A stretch of 35,147 nt of DNA from NCBI GenBank assembly GCA_021800445.1, contig JAJYYZ010000020.1, positions 1-35,147 of the forward strand, read 5' to 3'. A program made the position numbers and the translations under genes. Every line of letters begins with the position of its first letter. Within the stretch, counting starts at the first letter, position 1. The DNA is from a bacterium. Lineage in GTDB: Bacteria; Thermotogota; Thermotogae; Mesoaciditogales; Mesoaciditogaceae. Positions 24,852-32,676 of the stretch are shown piece after piece. The notes under the pieces are model-generated. The model was not told the origin of the DNA. It ran no database searches and saw nothing but the letters and a program-made list of their open reading frames with translations.

Positions 24852-26708
24852 ATGAAAAGAGTGCTTGTATTATTATTAATTGGAAGTATATTCATTGGTG
24901 TAGCACTCGCAGGCGGAGTTGTGAATTTTGGGATGTATTCCGATATCACATCTCTGAACATCTGGTCCATGTTGGGACCAAATGCGACTTCGTGGAATTT
25001 CTATCCGGCCATTGACAAGTATGGATCGCTTTACGGCTTGTCGGATGTCACAAATCAGATGGTGCCATCTTTGGCAGACGGATTCTGGTCAACATTTGAG
25101 GCAACTACCGTAGATGGAACATCCGCATATGTTACAACTGTGCATTTGCTCAAAGGTGTCAAGTGGTCAGACGGCACACCTTTCACCGCAAATGATGTGG
25201 TTTTTTCCTACGAAGTGCCGTTTAAACTCAACATGCCCGGAAACTGGGGCGGAGATTATCCACCGGCACCTTACAACTTCATAAAAGTCACAAAAGTCAA
25301 TGACTATACCGTCGATCTCTACGTCAAACAACCAAGTGGAGAATTCATATTCGATACGCTTATGGCCCCTATAGTGCAGGAAAAATTCTGGGAGCCAGTT
25401 TACGAAGCGGCGCTCAAAACTTCCAATCCTGCCCAGTACATGATGAATTACGATAAGAATCTTTACGATGAACCATCGATAGGACCAATAACGGTCTCCC
25501 AATGGCAGCATGGTGCATTTATAAAAGATACGGCCATTCAAAATTATTCTTTCAAAGGCGAGCAGGAAATAGAATATGCCAACGGTGCCATTCAGTACGT
25601 TGATCCGGCGCTTGGTGTAAACGCGACGTATTACGGTACACCCGAAGGCACTGTCGATCATACGTTTGTCACAGGCCCTTACGTCAATTCGATAGTTTAC
25701 GATATCTACCAGAACCAGACCGCAGCCGTTGCCGCGCTTATGAATGGCACGATCGGCTACATGCTCAGTCCGAACGGCCTTGAGAAAGGTTTTGTGCAAG
25801 AACTTCAAACGAACCCAAATGTCAAGATAGTCCAAAACCAGGATCTCGGCTTCGACTACATAGCCTTTAACATGAGAAAATATCCGATGAACAACAAAGC
25901 ATTCAGAGTCGCAATAGCCTATTTGATAGACAGAAACATGCTGGCAAACAAGATTCTGCCGGGCTCTATAGTGCCTCTTGCCTCTTTGGTGCCTCCTGGC
26001 AACAAATTCTGGTACAATCCAAATCTCAAATATTACGGAGAAGGTATGGATACGGCGCAAAGATATGAAGCGGCCATAAACGTGCTCAAGAAAGCCGGAT
26101 TTACATGGCTTATTTCACCGAAGATAAAAAATGGTCAACTTGTCCAGCGCGGAGAAGGGCTTATGGGACCGGATGGAAAACTCATAAAGCAGATAACGAT
26201 GCTTGCACCATCCGCAGGATATGATCCGATAAGGGCAACGATAGCCTTGTGGATAGAAAAATGGGCTAACGATATAGGCATTCCGCTTTACGCCGATCTC
26301 ACGAGTTTCAACAACATCGTTAATGCCGTATGGAATGAAAATTTCAATTTCGATATCTACATGCTTGGCTGGGGTATTACCGTATATCCAAGTTACATCC
26401 ACGACTTCTTTGCACAATCACAAAATGTACCCGGTGGATTCAACTCTCCAGGATATGACAATCCACAATTCGAGCAAATCGCACGCGAGTTTATAGCACA
26501 GACCGATATGAGCAAGGCGCGCCAATATGCATTCCAACTTGAGCAAATGTTGGAAAATGACGTGCCGTACGTCGTGATATACTCATCTAATCTCATGGAA
26601 GCTTACAGACCTGATAAAGTACAATTCGCGTACACTCACACGCTTGGTGGAATTCAAAATGTTTACGGTGAGCAGGCATTTGTAAAAGCAGTTAACACCG
26701 CCCAGTAA
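24852..26708 (+). CDS. ABC transporter substrate-binding protein, family 5 (peptide/oligosaccharide type)
   Basis: A 618-residue extracytoplasmic binding protein. The signal peptide (residues 1 to about 20, ending in ALAGG) has no lipobox cysteine, so the protein may stay tethered by another means or be free in the periplasm. SBP_bac_5 features include VKWSDGTPFTANDVVFSY, the FNMRKYPMNNKAFRVAIAYLIDR segment split around residue 360, and a C-terminal LEQMLENDVPYVVIYSS. In Thermotogota such proteins bind peptides or oligosaccharides; the ligand here is unknown. ATG 24852 follows AAAGGAGG. No permease or ATPase gene adjoins it, so it is an orphan, with its own promoter and terminator. Confidence 0.93.
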   Translation: MKRVLVLLLIGSIFIGVALAGGVVNFGMYSDITSLNIWSMLGPNATSWNFYPAIDKYGSLYGLSDVTNQMVPSLADGFWSTFEATTVDGTSAYVTTVHLLKGVKWSDGTPFTANDVVFSYEVPFKLNMPGNWGGDYPPAPYNFIKVTKVNDYTVDLYVKQPSGEFIFDTLMAPIVQEKFWEPVYEAALKTSNPAQYMMNYDKNLYDEPSIGPITVSQWQHGAFIKDTAIQNYSFKGEQEIEYANGAIQYVDPALGVNATYYGTPEGTVDHTFVTGPYVNSIVYDIYQNQTAAVAALMNGTIGYMLSPNGLEKGFVQELQTNPNVKIVQNQDLGFDYIAFNMRKYPMNNKAFRVAIAYLIDRNMLANKILPGSIVPLASLVPPGNKFWYNPNLKYYGEGMDTAQRYEAAINVLKKAGFTWLISPKIKNGQLVQRGEGLMGPDGKLIKQITMLAPSAGYDPIRATIALWIEKWANDIGIPLYADLTSFNNIVNAVWNENFNFDIYMLGWGITVYPSYIHDFFAQSQNVPGGFNSPGYDNPQFEQIAREFIAQTDMSKARQYAFQLEQMLENDVPYVVIYSSNLMEAYRPDKVQFAYTHTLGGIQNVYGEQAFVKAVNTAQ

Positions 26709-26726
26709 AATAAAGGAGCAAAATAA

Positions 26727-26751
26727 CCGGGTCGAAAGACCCGGCTTTTTG
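26727..26751 (+). terminator. Intrinsic terminator after the solute-binding protein gene
   Basis: CCGGGTC, loop GAAA, GACCCGG forms a seven-base-pair stem with a stable tetraloop, followed by CTTTTTG. It lies between convergent genes. On the minus strand the hairpin is followed by TTATTTTG, so it may also help stop the permease transcript. Confidence 0.93.
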
Positions 26752-27852
26752 TTAGACTAGAAAATAAAAAAGCGCTAAAGTCCCGAAGAACAAAGGTATG
26801 GAGTAAAGATGAAAATATTTCATGTAATTGGATTTGAAATCTTTTTTGTATATAGAGAAGGCTATTATGTTGGCCAAAGATCCTACCAAAGTTCCAAATC
26901 CACCGACACTTACCCCTAAAAGCAAAGGTTTCCAGAGATTTGTAAAGGCCGAAATAACTATGGCTGAAGGTACGTTGCTTATGATTTGAGAAAGCAATGC
27001 CGATGTTAAAAACACATTTCTTCCGTTGTTCAGAAAAGTGGGAAGATTCTGGAGCCACGTCATAGAAGTTATTTCTCCGGATAAAACGAAAAATGCAACG
27101 AAGGTGCCAAGCAGAAAATAGTCAATGCCAAAAAGTAACTTTCTATCAGACAGCATCACGTAAGCGAGTATAAAACCTCCTATCACGAAAATATCTCCGA
27201 ACCTCAATATCGACGCGATCATCAAAAAAAGTAACAGTAAATACATCCACCATTGCTTTTGAAGCGTTACGATTCTTGAGACACGACTTACTGGCCTGTT
27301 TTTGACGAAAAAGATTGTAACAATCGCAATTGCGAGTGCAATAGCCGAAAACAATCCCACATACAGCATGAATTCTATTGCCGGTGATTGATAGTGTGTG
27401 TAAATGTAAATATTTTGCGGGTTTCCAAAAGGCGTAAACGAACTCATTCCATTTGCCACCACCGATTCAAGTATGACAAGCCACATTGGATCAAAATCGG
27501 ATCTTTTTGCAACGCTGATCGTAAGAGGGACTATGACAAGCAACGTTACATCGTTCGTGACAAGCGGAGCGAATATCGCAGTCAAAATCAAGAGTAAAAC
27601 CGAAAGTTTGCGTATATCCTGAGATCGCGAGATCAAATGAATGCCCCAGTAATCAAGGACTCCCTTTTCTTTCAACCCTGAATTTATGATCATCATTATA
27701 AGCAATATCCAAAGCACTCTTATCTGATCCGACCCTATAAAAATTACCGGATTTTTTCCGACAATTATGATCGTCAGAATTGCAAAAGCGGCAGCGATTA
27801 AAAAAAACCATTCTTTGGAAAGCCTTGTCATTATTTTGTTTACAATATCCAT
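26752..27852 (-). CDS. ArsB/NhaD-type ion transporter (anion permease)
   Basis: A 366-residue protein with about 10 membrane helices. The TNDVTLLVIVPLT segment and the repeat-related ISNVPSAIVISAF in the second half are the paired half-helix signatures of the ion-transporter superfamily (ArsB, NhaD, CitM, SLC13). SFTPFGNPQNIYIY and GTLVGSLANIIAF match the corresponding loops. The substrate (arsenite, sodium/proton, citrate or another anion) cannot be decided. The ATG follows the pfkB-family stop without a gap (TAAATG). It is shorter than typical ArsB (about 425 residues). Confidence 0.85.
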   Translation of the reverse strand: MDIVNKIMTRLSKEWFFLIAAAFAILTIIIVGKNPVIFIGSDQIRVLWILLIMMIINSGLKEKGVLDYWGIHLISRSQDIRKLSVLLLILTAIFAPLVTNDVTLLVIVPLTISVAKRSDFDPMWLVILESVVANGMSSFTPFGNPQNIYIYTHYQSPAIEFMLYVGLFSAIALAIAIVTIFFVKNRPVSRVSRIVTLQKQWWMYLLLLFLMIASILRFGDIFVIGGFILAYVMLSDRKLLFGIDYFLLGTFVAFFVLSGEITSMTWLQNLPTFLNNGRNVFLTSALLSQIISNVPSAIVISAFTNLWKPLLLGVSVGGFGTLVGSLANIIAFSIYKKDFKSNYMKYFHLYSIPLFFGTLALFYFLV

Positions 27853-28773
27853 TTATCTTATCTTTTCGATCTCCACTTCTTTTATTATCTTTTCAACATC
27901 TGATCTTTTAGAAAGCGTTGTGCCTTCGTTCATAACGGCCGCCGCACCGCACGCACTTGCAAGTTTAAGTGCATCTTCAATTGATTCATCCCTTTTAGAT
28001 ACAAAACCCGCCAAAAATGAATCGCCCGCACCAACGCCGCCTTTAACTTTAACGTTTATCGGCTTTATCCTGTAAAGATGGCCGTCAATACATGCTACGG
28101 ATCCTTTTCCGCCTAAAGTCACAAGTACATTCGAAATCTTATATTTTTTTGCCACTTCTTCGGCAGATTTTTCAACTTCTTCGAATTTAACCTCTTTTCC
28201 GACAAGACGCGATAATTCATGGATATTCGGCTTTATTCCGAAAGGTCCTGCTTTAACGGCTTCTTTGAGGTTTTCACCGTCTGTATCAACGTAGATTTTG
28301 ACATTTTTTGACTTTGCAATTTTTACGATATCACCGTAAACACTTGATTGAAGGCCTAAAGGTAAACTGCCGGATGCAACGAGTACATCTTTTTCTCTTA
28401 AGACCGTCTTGAGCATATCTATTATCATCTCATATTCAGTTTCGGTCAGAGGCTTACCTTGAAGATTAAGTCTATATTGATTTTTACGACTCTGGACGAT
28501 GATGTTCATTCTCGTTTCATGCTTCACCCTTACAGCCGCGTAAAGCACTCTTTCGTTATCTAACATGAATTCCATTCTTTCTCCGTTTGATCCACCCAAA
28601 GGGCATATCGCTATCGATGTTCCGCCTATCTCTTTTATGACGCGTGAAACATCTATACCCTTACCAGCCGCGTATTCTTGAGTGTCCTTTACCCTTATCG
28701 AATCGTCCGGGATCAATTCATCGATGTAAAGATATCTATCGAGACTTGGATTCATTGTCAATGTGAAGATCAA
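27853..28773 (-). CDS. PfkB-family sugar-phosphate kinase (1-phosphofructokinase type)
   Basis: The 306-residue ribokinase-fold enzyme belongs to the FruK/LacC/PfkB-2 branch: TLTMNPSLD at the N-terminus, YAAGKGIDVSRVI (binding of the sugar phosphate), VASGSLP, KPNIHEL, VTLGGKGS and the catalytic GGVGAGDSF with D251. Likely substrates are fructose 1-phosphate, fructose 6-phosphate or tagatose 6-phosphate; no fructose PTS gene is nearby. The start is TTG 28773, eight bases after AAAGGAGG, overlapping the upstream stop as TTGA. It lies between a methyltransferase and a permease gene, so context does not fix the substrate. Confidence 0.9.
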   Translation of the reverse strand: MIFTLTMNPSLDRYLYIDELIPDDSIRVKDTQEYAAGKGIDVSRVIKEIGGTSIAICPLGGSNGERMEFMLDNERVLYAAVRVKHETRMNIIVQSRKNQYRLNLQGKPLTETEYEMIIDMLKTVLREKDVLVASGSLPLGLQSSVYGDIVKIAKSKNVKIYVDTDGENLKEAVKAGPFGIKPNIHELSRLVGKEVKFEEVEKSAEEVAKKYKISNVLVTLGGKGSVACIDGHLYRIKPINVKVKGGVGAGDSFLAGFVSKRDESIEDALKLASACGAAAVMNEGTTLSKRSDVEKIIKEVEIEKIR

Positions 28774-29885
28774 TTCAAATTCCTCCTTTCATATTTGTAA
28801 AGCCTAACTTCTATTCTTCCGTTGAACATCTTTCTGTTTCCGTTGGATTTAAGAAATGATTTTTCAAAATTTCTGTCGGCTGTTAAAAAGTAAAAATTCC
28901 AATCTTTAAGAAACATGAATTTATCCTTTAAGGTTTTGTAAATTGCAGCATCAATTTCCATTCTTTTCCCATAAGGCAGATTGGACATGAAAAAGCCACG
29001 TGAATCCTTTGGGGTAAATCTTTCAACGCTTACGGCACGAAAATCTATGTACTTTTCAAGACCCATTCTTCCGGCATTTCTTACCGCGGAATTTATAATT
29101 TTTCTGTCCATATCCGATCCTGTTATCTTCGCTTTAGAATCAATCACGGCCCTTTTTGCCTCTCCTTTTTCAGTGACAACAATGTCTTTTGGAAAATTTT
29201 TCCATTCTTCATATACGAATTTACGCAAAATCCCTGGTGCGATGTTTTTTGCCATCATCATGGCTTCGATAGGAATCGTACCGGCTCCGCAAAGGCCATC
29301 CCAAAGCGGTAATCTATCCTTCCATTTGCTTAACATGATGATTGCGGCTGCCATCGTTTCTTTTAAAGGGGCTTCTGAAATTTCCGTTCTGTAGCCTCTT
29401 TTATTTAAACTGTCGCCGGTTGTATCGATACCAATTGTGACATGATCTTTGAGTATATAAACTTTAATCCTGTACAATGCCCCATCTTCAGGAAATTTTT
29501 GCACATGGTAGTGTGTTTTAAGTTTTTCAACGACGGCTTTTTTTATTATCGATTGACAGGCAGGTTCACTTGAAAGCGTCGATTTGACAGACGAAACTTC
29601 GATGGGAAATTTTGCATCGATTGTGAGAAAATCACTCCAAGCGATGTTAAAAGTTTTATCGAAAAGTGTATCGAAATCCGAAGCATCGAAATCTCCAACC
29701 TTTATCATGACGCGATTTGCCGTCCTTAGCCACAAATTGGCGTGTACGATATCTTTAAAACCGCCGACAAAATTCACACGGCCGTCTTCAACTTTCGTTT
29801 CGTACCCGAGTTTTTGCAATTCCAACTTTGTAACACTCTCGATACCAAAGGCTGTCAAAGCTATAAGATTAAAATTCTTCTCCAT
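28770..29885 (-). CDS. THUMP-domain class I RNA methyltransferase (YpsC/RlmL-type)
   Basis: A 371-residue protein with an N-terminal ferredoxin-like and THUMP RNA-binding part (about 1-155) and a C-terminal SAM-dependent methyltransferase domain. RGYRTEISEAPLKETMAA is typical of the YpsC / 23S rRNA m2G methyltransferase (RlmL N-domain) family. Motif I reads DGLCGAGTIPIEA (from D196), and the catalytic motif IV reads SNLPYGKR (N302) where the family usually has NPPYG. The enzyme probably makes N2-methylguanosine in 23S rRNA; the exact site is inferred only from the family. Its promoter lies so close that the mRNA may be almost leaderless. It heads the methyltransferase-kinase-permease operon. 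Confidence 0.88.
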   Translation of the reverse strand: MEKNFNLIALTAFGIESVTKLELQKLGYETKVEDGRVNFVGGFKDIVHANLWLRTANRVMIKVGDFDASDFDTLFDKTFNIAWSDFLTIDAKFPIEVSSVKSTLSSEPACQSIIKKAVVEKLKTHYHVQKFPEDGALYRIKVYILKDHVTIGIDTTGDSLNKRGYRTEISEAPLKETMAAAIIMLSKWKDRLPLWDGLCGAGTIPIEAMMMAKNIAPGILRKFVYEEWKNFPKDIVVTEKGEAKRAVIDSKAKITGSDMDRKIINSAVRNAGRMGLEKYIDFRAVSVERFTPKDSRGFFMSNLPYGKRMEIDAAIYKTLKDKFMFLKDWNFYFLTADRNFEKSFLKSNGNRKMFNGRIEVRLYKYERRNLN

Positions 29886-29892
29886 ATTCGAA

Positions 29893-29922
29893 ATTATACC
29901 AAATCATGTGTAAACATGTCAC
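29893..29922 (-). promoter_or_regulatory. Promoter of the THUMP methyltransferase operon
   Basis: On the minus strand GTGACA (29922-29917), an 18-base spacer and TATAAT (29898-29893) stand with the -10 only seven bases from the ATG at 29885. Transcription would start at or next to the start codon, so the mRNA may be leaderless, and no Shine-Dalgarno is visible. The block at 29895-29914 matches 34974-34993 upstream of metF in 18 of 20 bases. A CATGTGT / ACACATG dyad spans the spacer and -35. Confidence 0.65.
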
Positions 29923-30236
29923 ACATGTCCAGTATGCAGCGGCGTGGGCTTCACTTTGAAATGACCGGCTAAACCGAAAGCATCATCTTTGATAATCGCA
30001 ACGGATAAAAGATCGTATTTTTTGCAAAGTCTCAGTACATCTTGAATATCTGCTTTTACCTTTACCCTGTTTGCGAGTTTCGTTGCAAATGCATCTGCGA
30101 TTGCAGCATTCTTATTCTTATGACCAACTACAACCGCATCTGCCTTACCAAAACTCAACGAGTGGCCTACCGTGCCTGAGGAGGTGCAAACACCGCACGG
30201 GAGAAATTCGAGAGGAATTTCAAGTGTCAATTTCAT
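29919..30236 (-). pseudogene. UPF0280 (ApbE-like) gene remnant, N-terminal half missing
   Basis: The 105 remaining residues match the C-terminal half of UPF0280 proteins (normally about 230-250 residues): EIPLEFLPCGVCTSSGTVGHS, split at LSFGKADAVVV, then ADAFATKLANRV and a closing beta-strand. The missing half would hold the rest of the fold. The frame is open, and an ATG (30236) exists but lacks a ribosome-binding site. Only about 10 bases separate it from the T run of the preceding terminator, so a deletion or insertion joined the wbp-like operon to the middle of this gene. It is probably not expressed; a shortened functional protein is less likely. Confidence 0.8.
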
Positions 30237-30246
30237 CGATAACGTT

Positions 30247-30275
30247 AAAAAAAGAAGCACGGGATTCCGTGCTTC
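30247..30275 (-). terminator. Intrinsic terminator of the wbp-like operon
   Basis: On the minus strand GAAGCACGG, loop AATC, CCGTGCTTC gives a nine-base-pair stem followed by seven T residues. It begins directly after the stop codon of the oxidoreductase gene. Confidence 0.95.
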
Positions 30276-31352
30276 TCACTTTCGAAGGGGAGACATGGAA
30301 GATGTCGAAAAGTCAATTGGAAATTGTACCGGTCGCCCATAAAGAGAAGATTGATAGATGCCCAATATTATCTCAAGCGCCTTCATTCCCTCTTCACCGG
30401 TAATGTAAGGAGGATGTCCATCTTTTATTGAACCGACAAAATTTCTGTAAAGCGGGATATGACCTGATCCATAAACAGTTTCGGGATCCGGTAAATCCAT
30501 GAAAGGATGCTTGTCTTCATTTTCAAATTTCCAAGTTAAAATTCTGTTTGTGGCAAGACCGCCTATTACGACTGTACCACGTTCGCCGAAAATTGAAAAA
30601 ACTTCCTCAAGATTTTTTGGATAGACATTTGATGTGCCTTCCACTATGCCAACAGTACCATTTGAAAATTTAACTATTCCAACTCCCAGATCTTCCGCTT
30701 CTATGTAAGGATGATTAAGGTTGGCTATGTAACCATATATTTCAGTCATTTCTCCACCAAGCATCCACTGAAGCAGATCTATGCCATGTGTTGACTGATT
30801 TGAAAGCACACCTCCATCCATTAACCACGTACCGCGCCATGGCGCCTGATCGTAATATGCTTTGTTTCTATTCCACCTTACGGCGATATGAGCGTGAAAG
30901 ATCTTTCCGAAGGCACCAGACTCTATTTTTTTTCTTAATTCCTGAATGGCCGGATTAAATCTATTTTGAAAACAAACGCCAAAGTTTAAATTTTCCGTCT
31001 TGGCTACCTCACACATCTCACGAGCATCCTTAACAGATAAAGCCATCGGCTTTTCAACGAGTACATGCTTTCCTGATTTCAAAGCATCAATCGTTAAATC
31101 TTTGTGCTTACCCGATTCCGTTGCAATTGAAACAAAATCTAACCTTTCTTCGAGCATCTTTTTGTGATCCGCATAAATTTCAGGTCTCTTCAGTCCCGCT
31201 TTTTCAAGTATAGTAGCGGCATTTTCCGCCCTTTCCCGTACCGGATCACAAACAGCGGCAAATTCAAAGATGTCAGCATTTTTAATGGCAGATTCAAGAT
31301 GTTTTTGAGTTCCTATTCTTCCACAGCCAATAAGGCCACCTTTTAGTTTCAT
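30276..31352 (-). CDS. Gfo/Idh/MocA oxidoreductase, WbpB-like
   Basis: A 358-residue NAD(P)-dependent oxidoreductase. The Rossmann motif is IGCGRIG (G9, G11, G14), and the family motif EKP stands at E100-P102. The C-terminal alpha/beta domain has GGVLSNQSTHGIDLLQWM, where H lies at the expected catalytic place. Next to a WbpA-like dehydrogenase and a WbpE-like aminotransferase, it most likely oxidises the 3-hydroxyl of UDP-N-acetylglucosaminuronate (WbpB role). Sequence alone would also allow other sugar or inositol dehydrogenases. AAGGTGAT precedes the ATG, and only 10 bases separate it from wbpA. Confidence 0.85.
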   Translation of the reverse strand: MKLKGGLIGCGRIGTQKHLESAIKNADIFEFAAVCDPVRERAENAATILEKAGLKRPEIYADHKKMLEERLDFVSIATESGKHKDLTIDALKSGKHVLVEKPMALSVKDAREMCEVAKTENLNFGVCFQNRFNPAIQELRKKIESGAFGKIFHAHIAVRWNRNKAYYDQAPWRGTWLMDGGVLSNQSTHGIDLLQWMLGGEMTEIYGYIANLNHPYIEAEDLGVGIVKFSNGTVGIVEGTSNVYPKNLEEVFSIFGERGTVVIGGLATNRILTWKFENEDKHPFMDLPDPETVYGSGHIPLYRNFVGSIKDGHPPYITGEEGMKALEIILGIYQSSLYGRPVQFPIDFSTSSMSPLRK

Positions 31353-31362
31353 CGAATCACCT

Positions 31363-32676
31363 TCATATCACGTAAAGGTTCGGGTATTCATGTTCTAAAG
31401 ATAATTCTTTTGTGACATTCTTCGTGTCAAAAACAAGCGGGGCGTTGTCAAGTAAAAATTTGTAATCAACATGTTTCTTGTGTGCCGTTGTTATTATGAC
31501 ACCCTCCAAAGATTTTAAAAGTTCCTGAGTAAGCGCAACGCTCTTGTAGATTTTGTCGTGGTGGGTAAATTGTGGTATGTACGGATCATGGTAAATCACG
31601 ATAGATCCCTTTTTATCGAGATGTTCAACAACTTTAAGTGCCGGAGATTCTCTTATATCATCTATATCTCCTTTGTAAGCAATTCCCATAACGAGAATTT
31701 TAGAACCGTTCAAACATTTTTTTCTTTCATTCAAAAGATCGGAAAGCCTTTCAACGACATACTCAGACATAGAATCGTTTATTTCTCCTGCCAGTTCTAT
31801 CAGCCTTGTGTGATAATCGTATTCCCTTGCTTTGTAAGTAAGGTAAAACGGATCTATCGGTATGCAATGACCTCCAACACCGGGCCCTGGATAAAACGGC
31901 ATAAATCCGAAAGGCTTTGTCGCGGCCGCATCTACAACTTCCCAGTAATTTATTCCCATCTTATTCGAGACAAGTGCCATCTCATTTGCAAGTGCTATAT
32001 TCACTATCCTGAAAGTGTTTTCAAGTATTTTGGCCATCTCGGCCTCTTTCGGCGAAGAGACTACTTTAACCGGTGCCTCCAATATGGCTTCATACATCGC
32101 CTTTGCATGTTTCGTGCACTCGCCAGTCACCCCACCGACTATTTTCGGCGTATTTTTGGTTTTATACATAAAATTTCCCGGATCTACTCTTTCTGGACTG
32201 AAGGCAAGAAAGAAATCTTTTCCCACTTTCAGACCGGTTTCTTCAAGTATCGGCAACACAACTTCATTTGTCGTACCCGGGTATGTTGTGGATTCAAGTG
32301 TGACAAGCATCCCTTTGTGAAGGCGTGGCTTTATTTCTTTTGTGCTGTCGATTATGTACGTAAGATCCGGTTGCTTGAATTTATCAAGAGGAGTCGGCAC
32401 GCAAATGGTAACCACATCACAATTTTTTATCTCGTCAAAATCGATCGTTGCTCTTAATTTTTTCTCCTTGACAAGTTTTTCGAGATCTGAATCGACGATA
32501 TCACCTATGTAATTGTGGCCTGCATTCACCATGTCAACTTTGATCTTTTGCACATCAAATCCAACAACGTTGAAACCCGCTTTTGCCTTTTCAACGGCCA
32601 GTGGTAATCCAACATAACCGAGGCCCATTACCCCGACAGTTGCTTTTCTTGAAGTTATCTTTTCAAATAAAGTCAT
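31363..32676 (-). CDS. UDP-N-acetylglucosamine 6-dehydrogenase, WbpA/WecC-like
   Basis: An NAD-dependent four-electron dehydrogenase of the UDP-glucose/UDP-ManNAc dehydrogenase family. Evidence is the N-terminal GLGYVGLPLA, VPTPLD, TTYPGTT, SPERVDPG, the catalytic cysteine C271 in GPGVGGHCIPIDP, and the C-terminal GIAYKGDIDDIRESPA. The 437 residues are typical. It should turn UDP-GlcNAc into UDP-N-acetylglucosaminuronic acid; UDP-ManNAc is the main alternative. GGAGGT lies at good distance, and the start overlaps the aminotransferase stop by four bases. Confidence 0.9.
   Translation of the reverse strand: MTLFEKITSRKATVGVMGLGYVGLPLAVEKAKAGFNVVGFDVQKIKVDMVNAGHNYIGDIVDSDLEKLVKEKKLRATIDFDEIKNCDVVTICVPTPLDKFKQPDLTYIIDSTKEIKPRLHKGMLVTLESTTYPGTTNEVVLPILEETGLKVGKDFFLAFSPERVDPGNFMYKTKNTPKIVGGVTGECTKHAKAMYEAILEAPVKVVSSPKEAEMAKILENTFRIVNIALANEMALVSNKMGINYWEVVDAAATKPFGFMPFYPGPGVGGHCIPIDPFYLTYKAREYDYHTRLIELAGEINDSMSEYVVERLSDLLNERKKCLNGSKILVMGIAYKGDIDDIRESPALKVVEHLDKKGSIVIYHDPYIPQFTHHDKIYKSVALTQELLKSLEGVIITTAHKKHVDYKFLLDNAPLVFDTKNVTKELSLEHEYPNLYVI

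Noticed and set aside
25167-26060. Open frame of 297 codons on the minus strand
   Set aside because: It lies entirely antisense to the solute-binding protein gene, is full of Cys/His/Arg/Ile runs typical of a reverse shadow, has no ribosome-binding site, and matches no family I know.
31558-32457. Open frame of 299 codons on the plus strand
   Set aside because: It is antisense to the WbpA-like dehydrogenase gene, whose motifs are intact. Composition (many Phe, Cys, Arg, Tyr) is that of a shadow frame.
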